Shown here piece by piece: positions 10,180-19,439 of a DNA stretch of 64,000 nucleotides (positions within the stretch are counted from its first letter, which is position 1; each line of letters opens with the position of its first letter). The stretch covers positions 4,789,001 through 4,853,000 of the forward strand of contig NZ_CP088247.1 of the NCBI RefSeq assembly GCF_021117295.1, given 5' to 3'. Below the pieces are notes generated by a model, which made no database searches, was not told the origin of the DNA, and saw only the letters and a program-made list of their open reading frames with translations. The translations under genes were made by a program, and so were the position numbers. The DNA comes from Methylorubrum sp. B1-46 (GTDB lineage Bacteria; Pseudomonadota; Alphaproteobacteria; Rhizobiales; Beijerinckiaceae).

Positions 10180-10356
10180 TCACCACGTCACGCGCAGCCC
10201 GACCTCGATCGAGGTGCCGCCGAGCCGTGTGGCGATCGGGATGTTCTCGAAGCGGACTCTGCCGACCTCGCGGAGGTTGTGCCAGAGATTGGCGAGCAGA
10301 TTGGGCCGCCACTCGATCTCCTGCGAGAACTGGGCGCCCTTCACCCAAACCCCGAG
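10180..10356 (-). pseudogene. C-terminal remnant of an outer-membrane-like protein
   Basis: Translating the minus strand from about 10356 to the stop at 10180-10182 gives a protein-like stretch of 58 residues, LGVWVKGAQFSQEI, then EWRPNLLANLWHNL, then REVGRVRFENIPIATRLG, ending GTSIEVGLRVTW. It has alternating strands and an aromatic final residue, as in outer-membrane beta-barrels. The frame is closed upstream by a stop near 10400 and has no start codon, so it looks like the 3' remnant of a lost gene. The family is not identified. Confidence 0.4.
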
Positions 10357-10645
10357 CCGACCGGTCGCGGGGCCGGGGCGAAGCGGGACGCGCCGGCCTC
10401 ACGCGAACGGGGCGAACGCGGTGGCCGACGCGCTCGCGGTCGGGAGCCAGGGAGGCTCGACCGCCGCGATTTCATGATGGTTGCCGTCAACGCTCGAACC
10501 GGCCGGCGGCTCCCTGTGCGGTCCGGCGCCGTTCGCGACGGCGATTTCGGGTCCCGCAGTTCCGGCATGGCTGGCCGGAACACCGGCCAGCTCTGCCGTC
10601 TTGCCCTGCCGGAACCGAAATTCCCTTCGGCCAGGGGCAGGCACG

Positions 10646-11134
10646 ATGCGAGAGTATGGCAGCGCGTTCGGGATCGGATTCGTGGCGGGGCTTCGCACGA
10701 TGTCGGCCTGCGCCGCACTGAGCTGGGCCGCCTCGCGCGGGCGAACGCGGAGCGCTTCGATTCCCTCGGGGCCCGTCGCGCGCGTCGTCGCCACGACGGC
10801 GGCTTTGGCCGAGATGGCCGGAGACAAGATGCCGTTCGCCCCTGACCGGCGCGTTCCGCCCTCCTTCGCAGTCCGGCTCGCGATCGGTGCGGTCGGCGGC
10901 TGGATGCTGGCCGGTCGGCGGGTGTCGCCCGAGGCCGGCGCACTCGCCGGCGTCGCGGGTGCCCTCGCCGGCACGCTGCTCGGCCGAGCCGCGCGGGGCT
11001 CCGGCGCGGGCGCGCCGTACGGCCTCGCGCGCGGGCTCGCCGAGGATGCGGCCGCCGCCAGCCTCGGCGCGGCTCTCGCCGCTTCCGCGGAAATGCAGCG
11101 GCGGGTGCGGCCGCTGTCCGGCCGCCCTCGTTGA
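10646..11134 (+). CDS. DUF4126-like small membrane protein
   Basis: A 162-aa Ala/Gly-rich protein with hydrophobic helices at about residues 5-30, 75-92 and 97-115. The opening GSAFGIGFVAGLRTMSACAALSWAASRG matches the DUF4126-type membrane family pattern (a GLRS/T motif after a first helix). Function unknown. The ATG at 10646 has a purine-rich AGGGGCAGG upstream; an upstream extension to 10481 is in frame but uninformative. Expression context unknown; it stands between gene-poor DNA and the tuf terminators. Confidence 0.6.
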   Translation: MREYGSAFGIGFVAGLRTMSACAALSWAASRGRTRSASIPSGPVARVVATTAALAEMAGDKMPFAPDRRVPPSFAVRLAIGAVGGWMLAGRRVSPEAGALAGVAGALAGTLLGRAARGSGAGAPYGLARGLAEDAAAASLGAALAASAEMQRRVRPLSGRPR

Positions 11135-11304
11135 GCGCGGGTGAGCGGCGGATTGTAACCGGCCGTGATCGCAGACTGGTTCGCAGGGGCCGTCTCCGCC
11201 CCGAACATGAGCGATGCCGCTGCCGGAGGGACCGGCGGCGCAGGCGCGGATCGCCTGCTTCGTCTGCGAGGCAGGCGTGATCCTCGTGTGGCGGCGGGCG
11301 GGAC

Positions 11305-11333
11305 GAAAAAAGGGCCGGCATGGTGCCGACCCT
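11305..11333 (-). terminator. Rho-independent terminator of tuf
   Basis: On the minus strand, stem GGGTCGGCA / TGCCGGCCC (11312-11332, one T-G pair) with loop CCA is followed by six T (11306-11311). It lies 65 bp after the tuf stop. Confidence 0.85.
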
Positions 11334-11356
11334 TTTCATCGAAGATCTCGACGGGA

Positions 11357-11383
11357 AGGCGCACGAGCGATGCTCGTGCGCCT
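11357..11383 (-). terminator. perfect hairpin just after tuf
   Basis: A 12-bp perfect stem AGGCGCACGAGC / GCTCGTGCGCCT (11357-11368 with 11372-11383) and a 3-nt loop, without a T-run. It precedes the true terminator and may stabilise the 3' end of the tuf mRNA. Confidence 0.5.
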
Positions 11384-11397
11384 CAATCCAAAAAAGA

Positions 11398-12588
<1,191 letters not shown>

Positions 12589-12639
12589 CGTGCAATCCTA
12601 CCGCGGGACCGGGCATGAGCCGGGCGTAAGAGTGCCTCG

Positions 12640-12698
12640 CAAAACTCCCGGGTCTCGGGAGTCCTCCTTCTGGCCGCGACGGCGCAGCGGGAGTTTTG
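12640..12698. repeat. 10-bp inverted repeat upstream of tuf
   Basis: CAAAACTCCC (12640-12649) and GGGAGTTTTG (12689-12698) are perfectly complementary across a 39-nt spacer that contains another short dyad (CTCCCgggtctcGGGAG). It lies in the probable tuf leader, 52-110 bp before the ATG. It could form an RNA stem or be a protein site. Confidence 0.45.
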
Positions 12699-12792
12699 TG
12701 AGAGACACTAAAGGCGCGGTCCGCTTAGAGGCTTGCGCGACGATGATCAAGCGGCAGGTGTGCCGAGAGAGAGAATTGCCGCGCTCGAGGGC

Positions 12793-13068
12793 TCAGGAGG
12801 CGTCTTCGCCGACGGGTTCATAGAGCCGCTGCGCCTCGGGAGCGCCGCCGCGGCGCTCGCCGAGATCGAGCACTCGGACCAGCATCGTGCCGTGGGGGGC
12901 CGCGACGGTAAGCACGTCGCCGCAATGGACCGCTTTGGCCGGCGCGTCGGCGCGGGTGCCGTTCACGCGGACATGGCCGTCGGTGACGAGCCGGGCCGCC
13001 ATCGAGCGGGTCCGCGCGAAGCGCGCGAACCACAGCCACTTGTCGAGGCGCTGGCGCCCCTCGCTCAT
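12793..13068 (-). CDS. S4-domain RNA-binding protein (Hsp15-like)
   Basis: A 91-aa protein. An S4 RNA-binding domain covers about residues 5-65 (RQRLDKWLWFARFARTRSMAARLVTDGHVRVNG), with a short acidic tail. By pattern it resembles HslR/Hsp15, which rescues stalled 50S subunits carrying nascent chains, and the small S4 protein commonly encoded beside a Suv3-like helicase in alphaproteobacteria. It lies 180 bp downstream of that helicase gene on the same strand, separated by a repeat element. Confidence 0.85.
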   Translation of the reverse strand: MSEGRQRLDKWLWFARFARTRSMAARLVTDGHVRVNGTRADAPAKAVHCGDVLTVAAPHGTMLVRVLDLGERRGGAPEAQRLYEPVGEDAS

Positions 13069-13080
13069 TCCGCGCTCGGA

Positions 13081-13235
13081 AGAAGGGACCGAAGCCGTCG
13101 CTCAAAGCCGCTTGAGCGGCTTTGCGGCGCTGAGAGCGCCCCGCGGAGCGGGCTGATCAGGACACCGATCCTGATCAGCATCGAGCGGAGCGTAAGCCCG
13201 AGCCCGCGGAGGCGGGCGCCGGCGATTGAGGCCCT
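13081..13235. repeat. intergenic repeat with nested palindromes
   Basis: Between the helicase and S4 genes. It contains CAAAGCCGCT/AGCGGCTTTG (13103-13124, 10-bp perfect arms) and GCTGATCAGGA/TCCTGATCAGC (13152-13179, 11-bp perfect arms), plus further short inverted pairs. It looks like a dispersed repeat; only this copy was recognised in the window. Confidence 0.55.
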
Positions 13236-13248
13236 GATAGACGCGGTC

Positions 13249-16200
13249 TCAGCGCTTGCCCCCGTCGGTTTCGAGCTTCGCCTTCAGGGCAGCGAGTGCA
13301 GCGAAGGGCGAGTCGGGATCGGGCTGGCGCTCGCGGCGCGGCGGGCGCGGCTCGGCGTTCGGGCGGCGGTTGTCGTCGCGGCGGTCGGGCCGGGTGCGGT
13401 TGCCGGAATGATCGCGGCGCGGGCCGCCCTCCCCCTGGCCGTCCCGGCGCCCGTCACCCCTGCCTTCGGCCCGGGCGGGACGTCCACCCTCCGGACGGTC
13501 CTCGCGGGGACGGCGCGGACCATCGCCCCGGCGCTCGCCCTGGCGGCCATCCTGACGACCGTCCGGCCGTCCCTCTTGCCGCCCTTCTTGCCGTCCGTCC
13601 TGGCGCCCATCCTGGCGTCCCTGGCCGCGGCCGTGCCGCGGGCCGGAATGGCGCTGCGGACGGTGCAGGTGCCAGACCTCGACGGTCTCGGGCGCGGCCG
13701 GCTCGGTGCCGGCCTCGGAGGCCGTCGTTTCGGCGGCGGGCGCTTCAGCGGCCTCCTCGGTGGGGAGTGCCGAATCGGCGGCGTCGACAGCCTCGACCTC
13801 ACCGGTCGCGGCTGCGTCCTGTGCGGCGGCTGCGGTCTCGGCCGGCATCGGGGCGGAGGCTTCCGGTGCCGCGGCCTCGGGAGCTGCGTCCTCGGTCGCG
13901 GTTTCGGGCGGTGCCGGTTCGTCCGCCGGAGCCTCCGCCTCGGCGGATGCATCCGTCGGCTCAGCTGGAGTCGCTTCGGCCTCGGGAGCCTCCGCCTCGG
14001 TCGAGGCCTCGCCGCTTGCGTCGGCAGTCGGCTCGACAGCGGATGCGTTCGCCGGCTCGGCGGCGGTCTCACCCTCGGACGTCTCCGGCGCAGCTTCCTG
14101 AGCCGCTTCCCCGGTCGAGGCGTCCGTGGCCGTCTCCTCCGGCGCGGCCTCGGCGGCGCGCGCGGCGGGGACGGTCGGGGCAGCGGCGACTAGCGGTACG
14201 GTGATGGCCGGGCCGGGACGGTTCTGCGCCACGTAGCCGAGCGACTTCAGGATCGAGGCGAAATCCTCGCCCGAGCAGCCGACCAGCGAGGTCATGTTGA
14301 CGGTGGCCACGAATCCGTCGCCGTCGGCGGTGCCGGCCGGCGGTTCGCCGGGCGTGGTGCCGGGGCGGTAGGCGATGGCCGGGCGGATCAGGTCGGCGAG
14401 CCGCTCGAGGATGTCGACGCGCACCGCCCGCTCACCGCAGACCCGGAAGCCGGCGGCGCGGTAAAGGCCCTTGGCGATACTGGGATCGACCTTGATCGAG
14501 GTGCGGCCGGAGCTCGCCAGATGCGCGATCTCGTCGAGGCCCGGCTGGTCGAGGCCGCCGCTCTTGAGCGCCCAGAGCTGGGCGGCGAGCGTGCGCGGGG
14601 CCGGCTTCAGCAGCGCTGGCAGGAAGATGTGGTAGGCGCCGAAACGGACGCCGTGGCGGCGGAGATTGGCGCGCCCGTCCTGATCGAGGCTGCGCATCTC
14701 GTGCGCCACCTTGGCCCGCTCCAGCACGCCGAGCGCCTCAACCACTTGGTAGCCGATGCCGCGGGCGAGCCCCGTGAGGTCGGCAGCCGACTCGATCTCC
14801 ATCAGCGGTCCGAGCAGGCGCACGACGTGGGCGCGCAGCCACGCGGACAGCCGCGTTTCGACCTTCTCGCGCGACGCGCCGGCGAGGCTGTCGTCGGCGA
14901 TGAGGCGGAGGCCGGGCTCGAACAGCTTGTCGCCCGGCGTCAGCTTGGCGACCGGATCGCCAGTCCAGCGGATGACCCCGTCATGCGACAGCACCAGCGC
15001 GGCGTCGGCGGCCGAGGCGAAGCGGTCCGCCCGCGCCTCGATCTCGCCGGCCAGCGCCTTGTCGGCGGCGGAGCGCAGCGTCTTGGCTTCGTGGCCCTCG
15101 GCTTGGGGGTCGGGCACGAATTGGAAGCCGTGAAGACGGCCCACATGTTGACCCTCGACGGTGACGTCACCGCCGGAGGTGATTTCGGCTTCCAGCATCG
15201 TCTTCTCTCTCAAGCGCCGCATCAGGACGCTGGTGCGCCTGTCGACGAAGCGGCTCGCGAGGCGCTCGTGCAGGGCGTCGGACAATCTGTCCTCTACCCG
15301 ACGCGTCTCGCCCTGCCAATGCAGAGGATCGAGCAACCAGTCGGGTCGATTCGCCACGAAGGTCCAGGTGCGCCCCTGCGCGATGCGCTGGGATAGGGCG
15401 TCGATGTCGCCGTCGGTGCGGTCGATCATCGCCACGTGGCGGGCGAACCAATCGTTGGGGATGCGCCCCGCCATACCGCGCATGAGGAAGCGGTAGAGCT
15501 GCGCCACGAGGTCGGCATGGGTCTGCGGATGGACCTTGCGGTAGTCCGGCACGCCGCAGGTGTCCCACAGGCGGCGCACCGCCGCCGGCCCCTTGGCCAT
15601 GTCGCGGATGTCGTCCTCGCGCATCAGGATCTCGAGCGCCTGCTGGTCCTCGCCCATCGGCGCGCGGGTCAGGCCCTGCTCGTGCGGGTGCTCGTCGAGG
15701 CTCGCCTGCAGCTTTTCGAGGGACGTGAAGTCGAGGTCCGGGTTGCGCCATTGCAGCATCCGCACCGGATCGAAGTCGTGCGTCTCCAGCGCCTCGACCA
15801 TCTCCGGCTCGAAGGGCGGGCAGCGCCCGGTGGAGCCGAAGGTGCCGTCGGCGATGTGGCGGCCGGCACGGCCGGCGATCTGGCCCATCTCGGCCGGCGT
15901 CAGCTTGCGGAAGCGGGTGCCGTCGTATTTCCAGTTGGCCGCGAAGGCGACGTGATCGACGTCGAGGTTGAGCCCCATCCCGACCGCGTCGGTGGCCACG
16001 AGGTAATCGACCTCGCCGGACTGGTAGAGCTCGACCTGGGCATTGCGGGTGCGGGGCGAGAGCGCGCCGAGCACCACTGCCGCGCCGCCGCGCTGGCGCC
16101 GGATCAGCTCGGCGATGGCGTAGACCTCTTCCGCCGAGAAAGCGACGATCGCCGTGCGATGGGGCAGCCGCGAGATCTTCTTTTCGCCCGCGAAGGTGAG

Positions 16201-16674
16201 GCTTGAGAGGCGCGGCCGCGTCGTCGTCTGGACGCCGGGGATCAGCGCCTGCACCAGCGGCAGCATGGTCGAGGAGCCGATCAGCAGCGTCTCCTCGCGC
16301 CCGCGACGGTAGAGCAGGCGGTCGGTGAAGACGTGGCCGCGGTCCATGTCGGCGGCGAGCTGGATCTCGTCGATCGCCACGAAGGCCACTTCGAGGTCGC
16401 GCGGCATCGCCTCGATGGTGCAAATCCAGTAGCGCGGCCGGTCCGGCTTGATCTTCTCCTCGCCGGTGACGAGGGCGACGTTCTCGGACCCGACCTTGGC
16501 GACGACGCGCAGATAGACCTCGCGGGCCAAGAGCCGCAGGGGCAGTCCGATCATGCCGGTCGGATGCAGCAGCATCCGCTCGATCGCCATGTGGGTCTTG
16601 CCCGTATTCGTCGGGCCGAGCACCGCCGTGACGCCGCGCGCGCGGGCCTCGCGGTGAAGGGTGCGGAGCGTCAT
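13249..16674 (-). CDS. Suv3-like superfamily II RNA/DNA helicase with disordered tail
   Basis: A 1141-aa protein. The helicase core opens with Walker A GPTNTGKT at residues 20-27 and the Walker B-type DEIQ near 102, followed by a C-terminal RecA lobe (VATDAVGMGLNLDVDHVAF, QIAGRAGR) typical of the mitochondrial Suv3 degradosome helicase family. After about residue 830 comes an Ala/Glu/Thr/Pro-rich acidic region of some 170 residues, then a basic Arg/Gly/Asp/Gln tail with tandem GRQDGRQ/GRQEGRQ-like units. Such tails bind RNA or drive assemblies in other proteins; here that is inference. The ATG at 16674 is chosen because it directly precedes the conserved start of the helicase core; the longer frame to 16836 adds only Arg/Gly-rich residues. 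Confidence 0.88.
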   Translation of the reverse strand: MTLRTLHREARARGVTAVLGPTNTGKTHMAIERMLLHPTGMIGLPLRLLAREVYLRVVAKVGSENVALVTGEEKIKPDRPRYWICTIEAMPRDLEVAFVAIDEIQLAADMDRGHVFTDRLLYRRGREETLLIGSSTMLPLVQALIPGVQTTTRPRLSSLTFAGEKKISRLPHRTAIVAFSAEEVYAIAELIRRQRGGAAVVLGALSPRTRNAQVELYQSGEVDYLVATDAVGMGLNLDVDHVAFAANWKYDGTRFRKLTPAEMGQIAGRAGRHIADGTFGSTGRCPPFEPEMVEALETHDFDPVRMLQWRNPDLDFTSLEKLQASLDEHPHEQGLTRAPMGEDQQALEILMREDDIRDMAKGPAAVRRLWDTCGVPDYRKVHPQTHADLVAQLYRFLMRGMAGRIPNDWFARHVAMIDRTDGDIDALSQRIAQGRTWTFVANRPDWLLDPLHWQGETRRVEDRLSDALHERLASRFVDRRTSVLMRRLREKTMLEAEITSGGDVTVEGQHVGRLHGFQFVPDPQAEGHEAKTLRSAADKALAGEIEARADRFASAADAALVLSHDGVIRWTGDPVAKLTPGDKLFEPGLRLIADDSLAGASREKVETRLSAWLRAHVVRLLGPLMEIESAADLTGLARGIGYQVVEALGVLERAKVAHEMRSLDQDGRANLRRHGVRFGAYHIFLPALLKPAPRTLAAQLWALKSGGLDQPGLDEIAHLASSGRTSIKVDPSIAKGLYRAAGFRVCGERAVRVDILERLADLIRPAIAYRPGTTPGEPPAGTADGDGFVATVNMTSLVGCSGEDFASILKSLGYVAQNRPGPAITVPLVAAAPTVPAARAAEAAPEETATDASTGEAAQEAAPETSEGETAAEPANASAVEPTADASGEASTEAEAPEAEATPAEPTDASAEAEAPADEPAPPETATEDAAPEAAAPEASAPMPAETAAAAQDAAATGEVEAVDAADSALPTEEAAEAPAAETTASEAGTEPAAPETVEVWHLHRPQRHSGPRHGRGQGRQDGRQDGRQEGRQEGRPDGRQDGRQGERRGDGPRRPREDRPEGGRPARAEGRGDGRRDGQGEGGPRRDHSGNRTRPDRRDDNRRPNAEPRPPRRERQPDPDSPFAALAALKAKLETDGGKR

Positions 16675-16762
16675 GCGGAGGGAGTGATCCCTGCGGCGCT
16701 GGGGGCCGGCGGCGGAGCGGAGGGCCGCCGGGCTGGAAAAACCCTGCGGCGGAGAACGGCCG

Positions 16763-17107
16763 CTAGCGGGACGGGACGAACCGCGGCGGCCTTCCCTCAT
16801 ATGGGACGCCCGGCCCCGGCGCGCCAGCCGGCGCATTGATCGCGGGATAGGCGTAGATGTCGATCCGGGGCTGGGGCTGCTGCGGCGTCAGGTCGGTGCA
16901 GAGGGTGTCGGGCATCGCTGTCAGCGGGCCGCGGCGGGGCGGGTGGCCTTCGATGACCTGTGCCGAGGAGAAGGCGTCCGGGCCGCAATCGGGACCCGTC
17001 GTGAGCGGGCCGCCGGCCTGTGACGTGCCGGACGCGAGGAGTGCGATGGCGAGGCCGGCGATGCGGAGGGGGTTCTTGCAGGCTGCAGCGATCGTGAATG
17101 GGCGCAT
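16763..17107 (-). CDS. secreted protein of unknown function
   Basis: A 114-aa protein with a likely Sec signal peptide (LRIAGLAIALLASGTSQA, cleavage near residue 31). The mature part is about 83 residues, Pro-rich, with two Cys (PDCGPDAFSS and DTLCTDLT) that could form a disulfide. The ATG at 17107 has a near-ideal AGGAGG 6 nt upstream, which fixes the start. It is followed 88 bp later by the helicase gene on the same strand. I recognise no family. Confidence 0.6.
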   Translation of the reverse strand: MRPFTIAAACKNPLRIAGLAIALLASGTSQAGGPLTTGPDCGPDAFSSAQVIEGHPPRRGPLTAMPDTLCTDLTPQQPQPRIDIYAYPAINAPAGAPGPGVPYEGRPPRFVPSR

Positions 17108-17163
17108 GGCAAACCTCCTGACCGCCAACGAACCGGTCCGATTTCGCGCCTCCAACCCGAATC

Positions 17164-17275
17164 CCTCATCCTGGGGTGCCCGCGTCAGCGGGCCTCGAAG
17201 GATCCTCCAGAGACCGCGTGATCCCTGGAACACCCTTCGAGGCCGACGCTGCGCGCCGGCACCTCAGGATGAGGG
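17164..17275. repeat. long inverted intergenic repeat
   Basis: The ends are near-perfect inverted copies: CCCTCATCCTGGGGTGCC at 17164-17181 and GGCACCTCAGGATGAGGG at 17258-17275. Inside, GGCCTCGAAGG (17191-17201) pairs with CCTTCGAGGCC (17233-17243), giving a nested cruciform. A 22-nt piece of its right end recurs at 29428-29449. Confidence 0.7.
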
Positions 17276-17319
17276 CGAGAGTGGGATCGCCGGAACGAAC
17301 CGACCCTCGGTTCGAAAAA

Positions 17320-18216
17320 CTACTGCTGCGACAGGCTCGCATCGGCCACCGTGGCCGGCAGGGCCTCGCCGCCCGTGGCGGTCGCGGTGCCCGTCCGCGT
17401 CCAGCGGGTCGCCTCGATGATGTTGGTGCCGAGCGTCGTGCGCACGGAAATCCGCAGCGGCACCAGCACACGCGTGCCCTCGACCGGCGCGAGCCAGACC
17501 GACATGTCGCGGTTCTCTTCCATGAACTTCACCCCCGGCCGGTCGGGCCGGTGGCCGGCGATGGCGACGTAGCGGGCGTTGCAGACCAGCACCGGGCCGC
17601 TGTAGCCGGGCTTCTCCACCTGGCGGGTTTCGCCGTAGCTCAGGACCACGTTGAAGCGGGTGGCGCCGTCGAAGACGGGGAGCGTGCGGTTGCAGTTCTC
17701 CGGATCGGTGAGGTCGGCGCGGGCGCGGGCCGGCATCATCAGGGCGCTGGCCGGATCGATCACGCCGCGCTTGGCCGCGGCGGTGACCGGCACCCGGTCG
17801 CCGGTGTCGAGCAGAGGCGGGGTGATCTCGGCCTGGGTGACGTTGCCGTTGGCCAGCGCCATGCGCACGGCGATGCCGGAGCTGCTGGTGCGGGTGGCGA
17901 TCGAGAAGGCGCTCGGCAGCGGCGCCGCGGCGATGCTGCCGGAGGAGCGGGCCGAGCCCTGGCCGCCGGTGACCGCGCCGACGAGGCCGGTCAGCACCGC
18001 CGACACGTCCATGCGGTAGCGCGGGCCGTCGAAGGCGCCGGTGAGCTGGGCGTTGCCGATCGTGATACCGGCGAGGTTGACGCTGTAATCGACGGCGACG
18101 CCCGCGGGCGCGGCCTTGGCCTTGTGGGCCCGCGGCGCGGCCTCAGCCGCCACTGGAAGAGCGAGCGCCCCTGCGAGAACGAGGAAGCGGGCGCAAAGGG
18201 AAGGCTTGGCGCGCAT
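17320..18216 (-). CDS. DUF3108-type secreted protein
   Basis: A 298-aa protein with an N-terminal signal peptide (FLVLAGALALPVAAEAAP). The mature domain (VDYSVNLAGITIGNAQLTGAFDGPRYRMDVSAVLTGL, later NCNRTLPVFDGATRFNVVLSYGETRQV and VPLRISVRTTLG) fits the DUF3108 family of periplasmic beta-rich proteins of unknown function. The two Cys (NCNRTLP and LVCNARY) are spaced for a disulfide. The ATG at 18216 directly precedes the signal peptide; the upstream in-frame region lacks features. A repeat follows the stop. Confidence 0.7.
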   Translation of the reverse strand: MRAKPSLCARFLVLAGALALPVAAEAAPRAHKAKAAPAGVAVDYSVNLAGITIGNAQLTGAFDGPRYRMDVSAVLTGLVGAVTGGQGSARSSGSIAAAPLPSAFSIATRTSSSGIAVRMALANGNVTQAEITPPLLDTGDRVPVTAAAKRGVIDPASALMMPARARADLTDPENCNRTLPVFDGATRFNVVLSYGETRQVEKPGYSGPVLVCNARYVAIAGHRPDRPGVKFMEENRDMSVWLAPVEGTRVLVPLRISVRTTLGTNIIEATRWTRTGTATATGGEALPATVADASLSQQ

Positions 18217-18347
18217 GGTCGGGACTCTGGGCGGCTCCACGCTCCGGCCGTCTCGGGACGAGGCGGGCCGGACGGTCGAGCTTATCGCCACCCATGGTTA
18301 ACAGACCGTTCGGCCAACGCCAGCGGCAAGAAGGGAGCAGGGTTGGC

Positions 18348-19349
18348 TCAGCCCGCCAGCTTCCAGCCCTGCCCGTGATAGACGAAGCGCCCGCCCTCGC
18401 TCGCCAGGGCCGCGAGACCGCCGAAGGCGGGATCCTTCACGGTGATGACGCTGGTGGGAATGGCGCGCATCTGCTCGGCGAAGGGGGCCTTGCGCTCGAA
18501 GGCCTCGCGGAAGCCGCCTTCGCGCAGGATGGGCACGATCCGCGGGGCGATGCCTCCGCCGATATAGACGCCGCCGGTGGCGAGGAAGGTCAGCGCCAGA
18601 TCCCCGCAGACGCGGCCGAGGATCTTGCTGAACAGCGCGAGCGCGGCGCGTGCGTGCGGATCCTCACCCGAGAGACCGGTGCTGGTGATCTCGGCCGGGT
18701 CGCACAGCGAGCCGTCGCCGCCCGCCCGCACCGCGCGGATCGCGGCGCAGAGCCGGGCAAGACCCGGACCGGAGAGCAGGGTCTCCACCGTCACCCGTTC
18801 CTCGACGCGCTCGACCGCCGGCCAGATCTCGGCCTCGTCCGCATCGGTCGGCCCGAGATCGGTGTGGCCGGCCTCCGTCGAGACGATGGCGAGGCGATCC
18901 TCGTAGGGGATCAGAGCCGCGGCGCCGAAGCCGGTGCCCGGACCCAGCACAAGGCGGGGCCCGCGCGCGTCGCCCAAGATCGGACCGATCGGGGTGAGGT
19001 CGTCAGGCGCGATCCCGGCCGCACCGGCGGCCACCGGCACGTAATCGTTGACGAGGGCGACGCGGCTCAGCCCGAAATCCCGGCCGATCGCGGCGGCGTC
19101 CACCAGCCAGTCGGCGTTGGTGAGGTGGACGGCCGGGGCATCGACCCGTCCCGCGATCGCCAGGATCGCCGAGCGAGGCGCCGGGGCGCCGCTTCCGGCC
19201 AGGGAGACCCGGATCGCCGCGCTCGGATCGGGATGGCCGTGGGTTGCCTCGCGGGAGAGGAGACGCGGGGCCGCGCCCTTCGTCTCGATCAGGCCGAAGC
19301 GGGCATTGGTCCCGCCGATATCGCCGATCAGCACCGGGAATTCGAACAT
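18348..19349 (-). CDS. glk: glucokinase
   Basis: A 333-aa ROK-independent bacterial glucokinase (Glk family) that phosphorylates glucose with ATP. Seen: the N-terminal phosphate loop LIGDIGGTNARFGL, ALVNDYVPVAAG, the LGPGTGFGAAALIP signature, the EAGHTDLGPTD substrate motif and a C-terminal GGVYIGGGIAPRI adenosine motif. Length is as usual for the family. It is followed upstream on the map by otsB on the same strand with a 90-bp gap, so sugar phosphate and trehalose metabolism are grouped here. Confidence 0.93.
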   Translation of the reverse strand: MFEFPVLIGDIGGTNARFGLIETKGAAPRLLSREATHGHPDPSAAIRVSLAGSGAPAPRSAILAIAGRVDAPAVHLTNADWLVDAAAIGRDFGLSRVALVNDYVPVAAGAAGIAPDDLTPIGPILGDARGPRLVLGPGTGFGAAALIPYEDRLAIVSTEAGHTDLGPTDADEAEIWPAVERVEERVTVETLLSGPGLARLCAAIRAVRAGGDGSLCDPAEITSTGLSGEDPHARAALALFSKILGRVCGDLALTFLATGGVYIGGGIAPRIVPILREGGFREAFERKAPFAEQMRAIPTSVITVKDPAFGGLAALASEGGRFVYHGQGWKLAG

Positions 19350-19439
19350 CCGCCTCTCGCGTCTCGCCGTGCTTTGCCGCGACCTTAACAGAGGGTGCGC
19401 GGGCCGTTCGGCAAGCGGTGAACCCAGCGGTGAACGATG

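Larger units (their letters stand above)
9616..10645. other. 1-kb gene-poor stretch downstream of tRNA-Leu
   Basis: I see no convincing intact gene here. It holds a decayed reading frame (10180-10356), one short palindromic repeat (10098-10138) and a few short ORFs with atypical codon use, such as 9688-9897 on the minus strand. A tRNA 3' end bordering gene-poor DNA with gene debris is a common scar of past integration, but I found no second copy of the tRNA 3' end, integrase or transposase, so this stays an inference. Confidence 0.5.

Noticed and set aside
13560-13660. Short tandem repeats resembling a CRISPR-like array
   Set aside because: They are the GRQDGRQ codons of the helicase tail, in frame, without spacers of fixed length.
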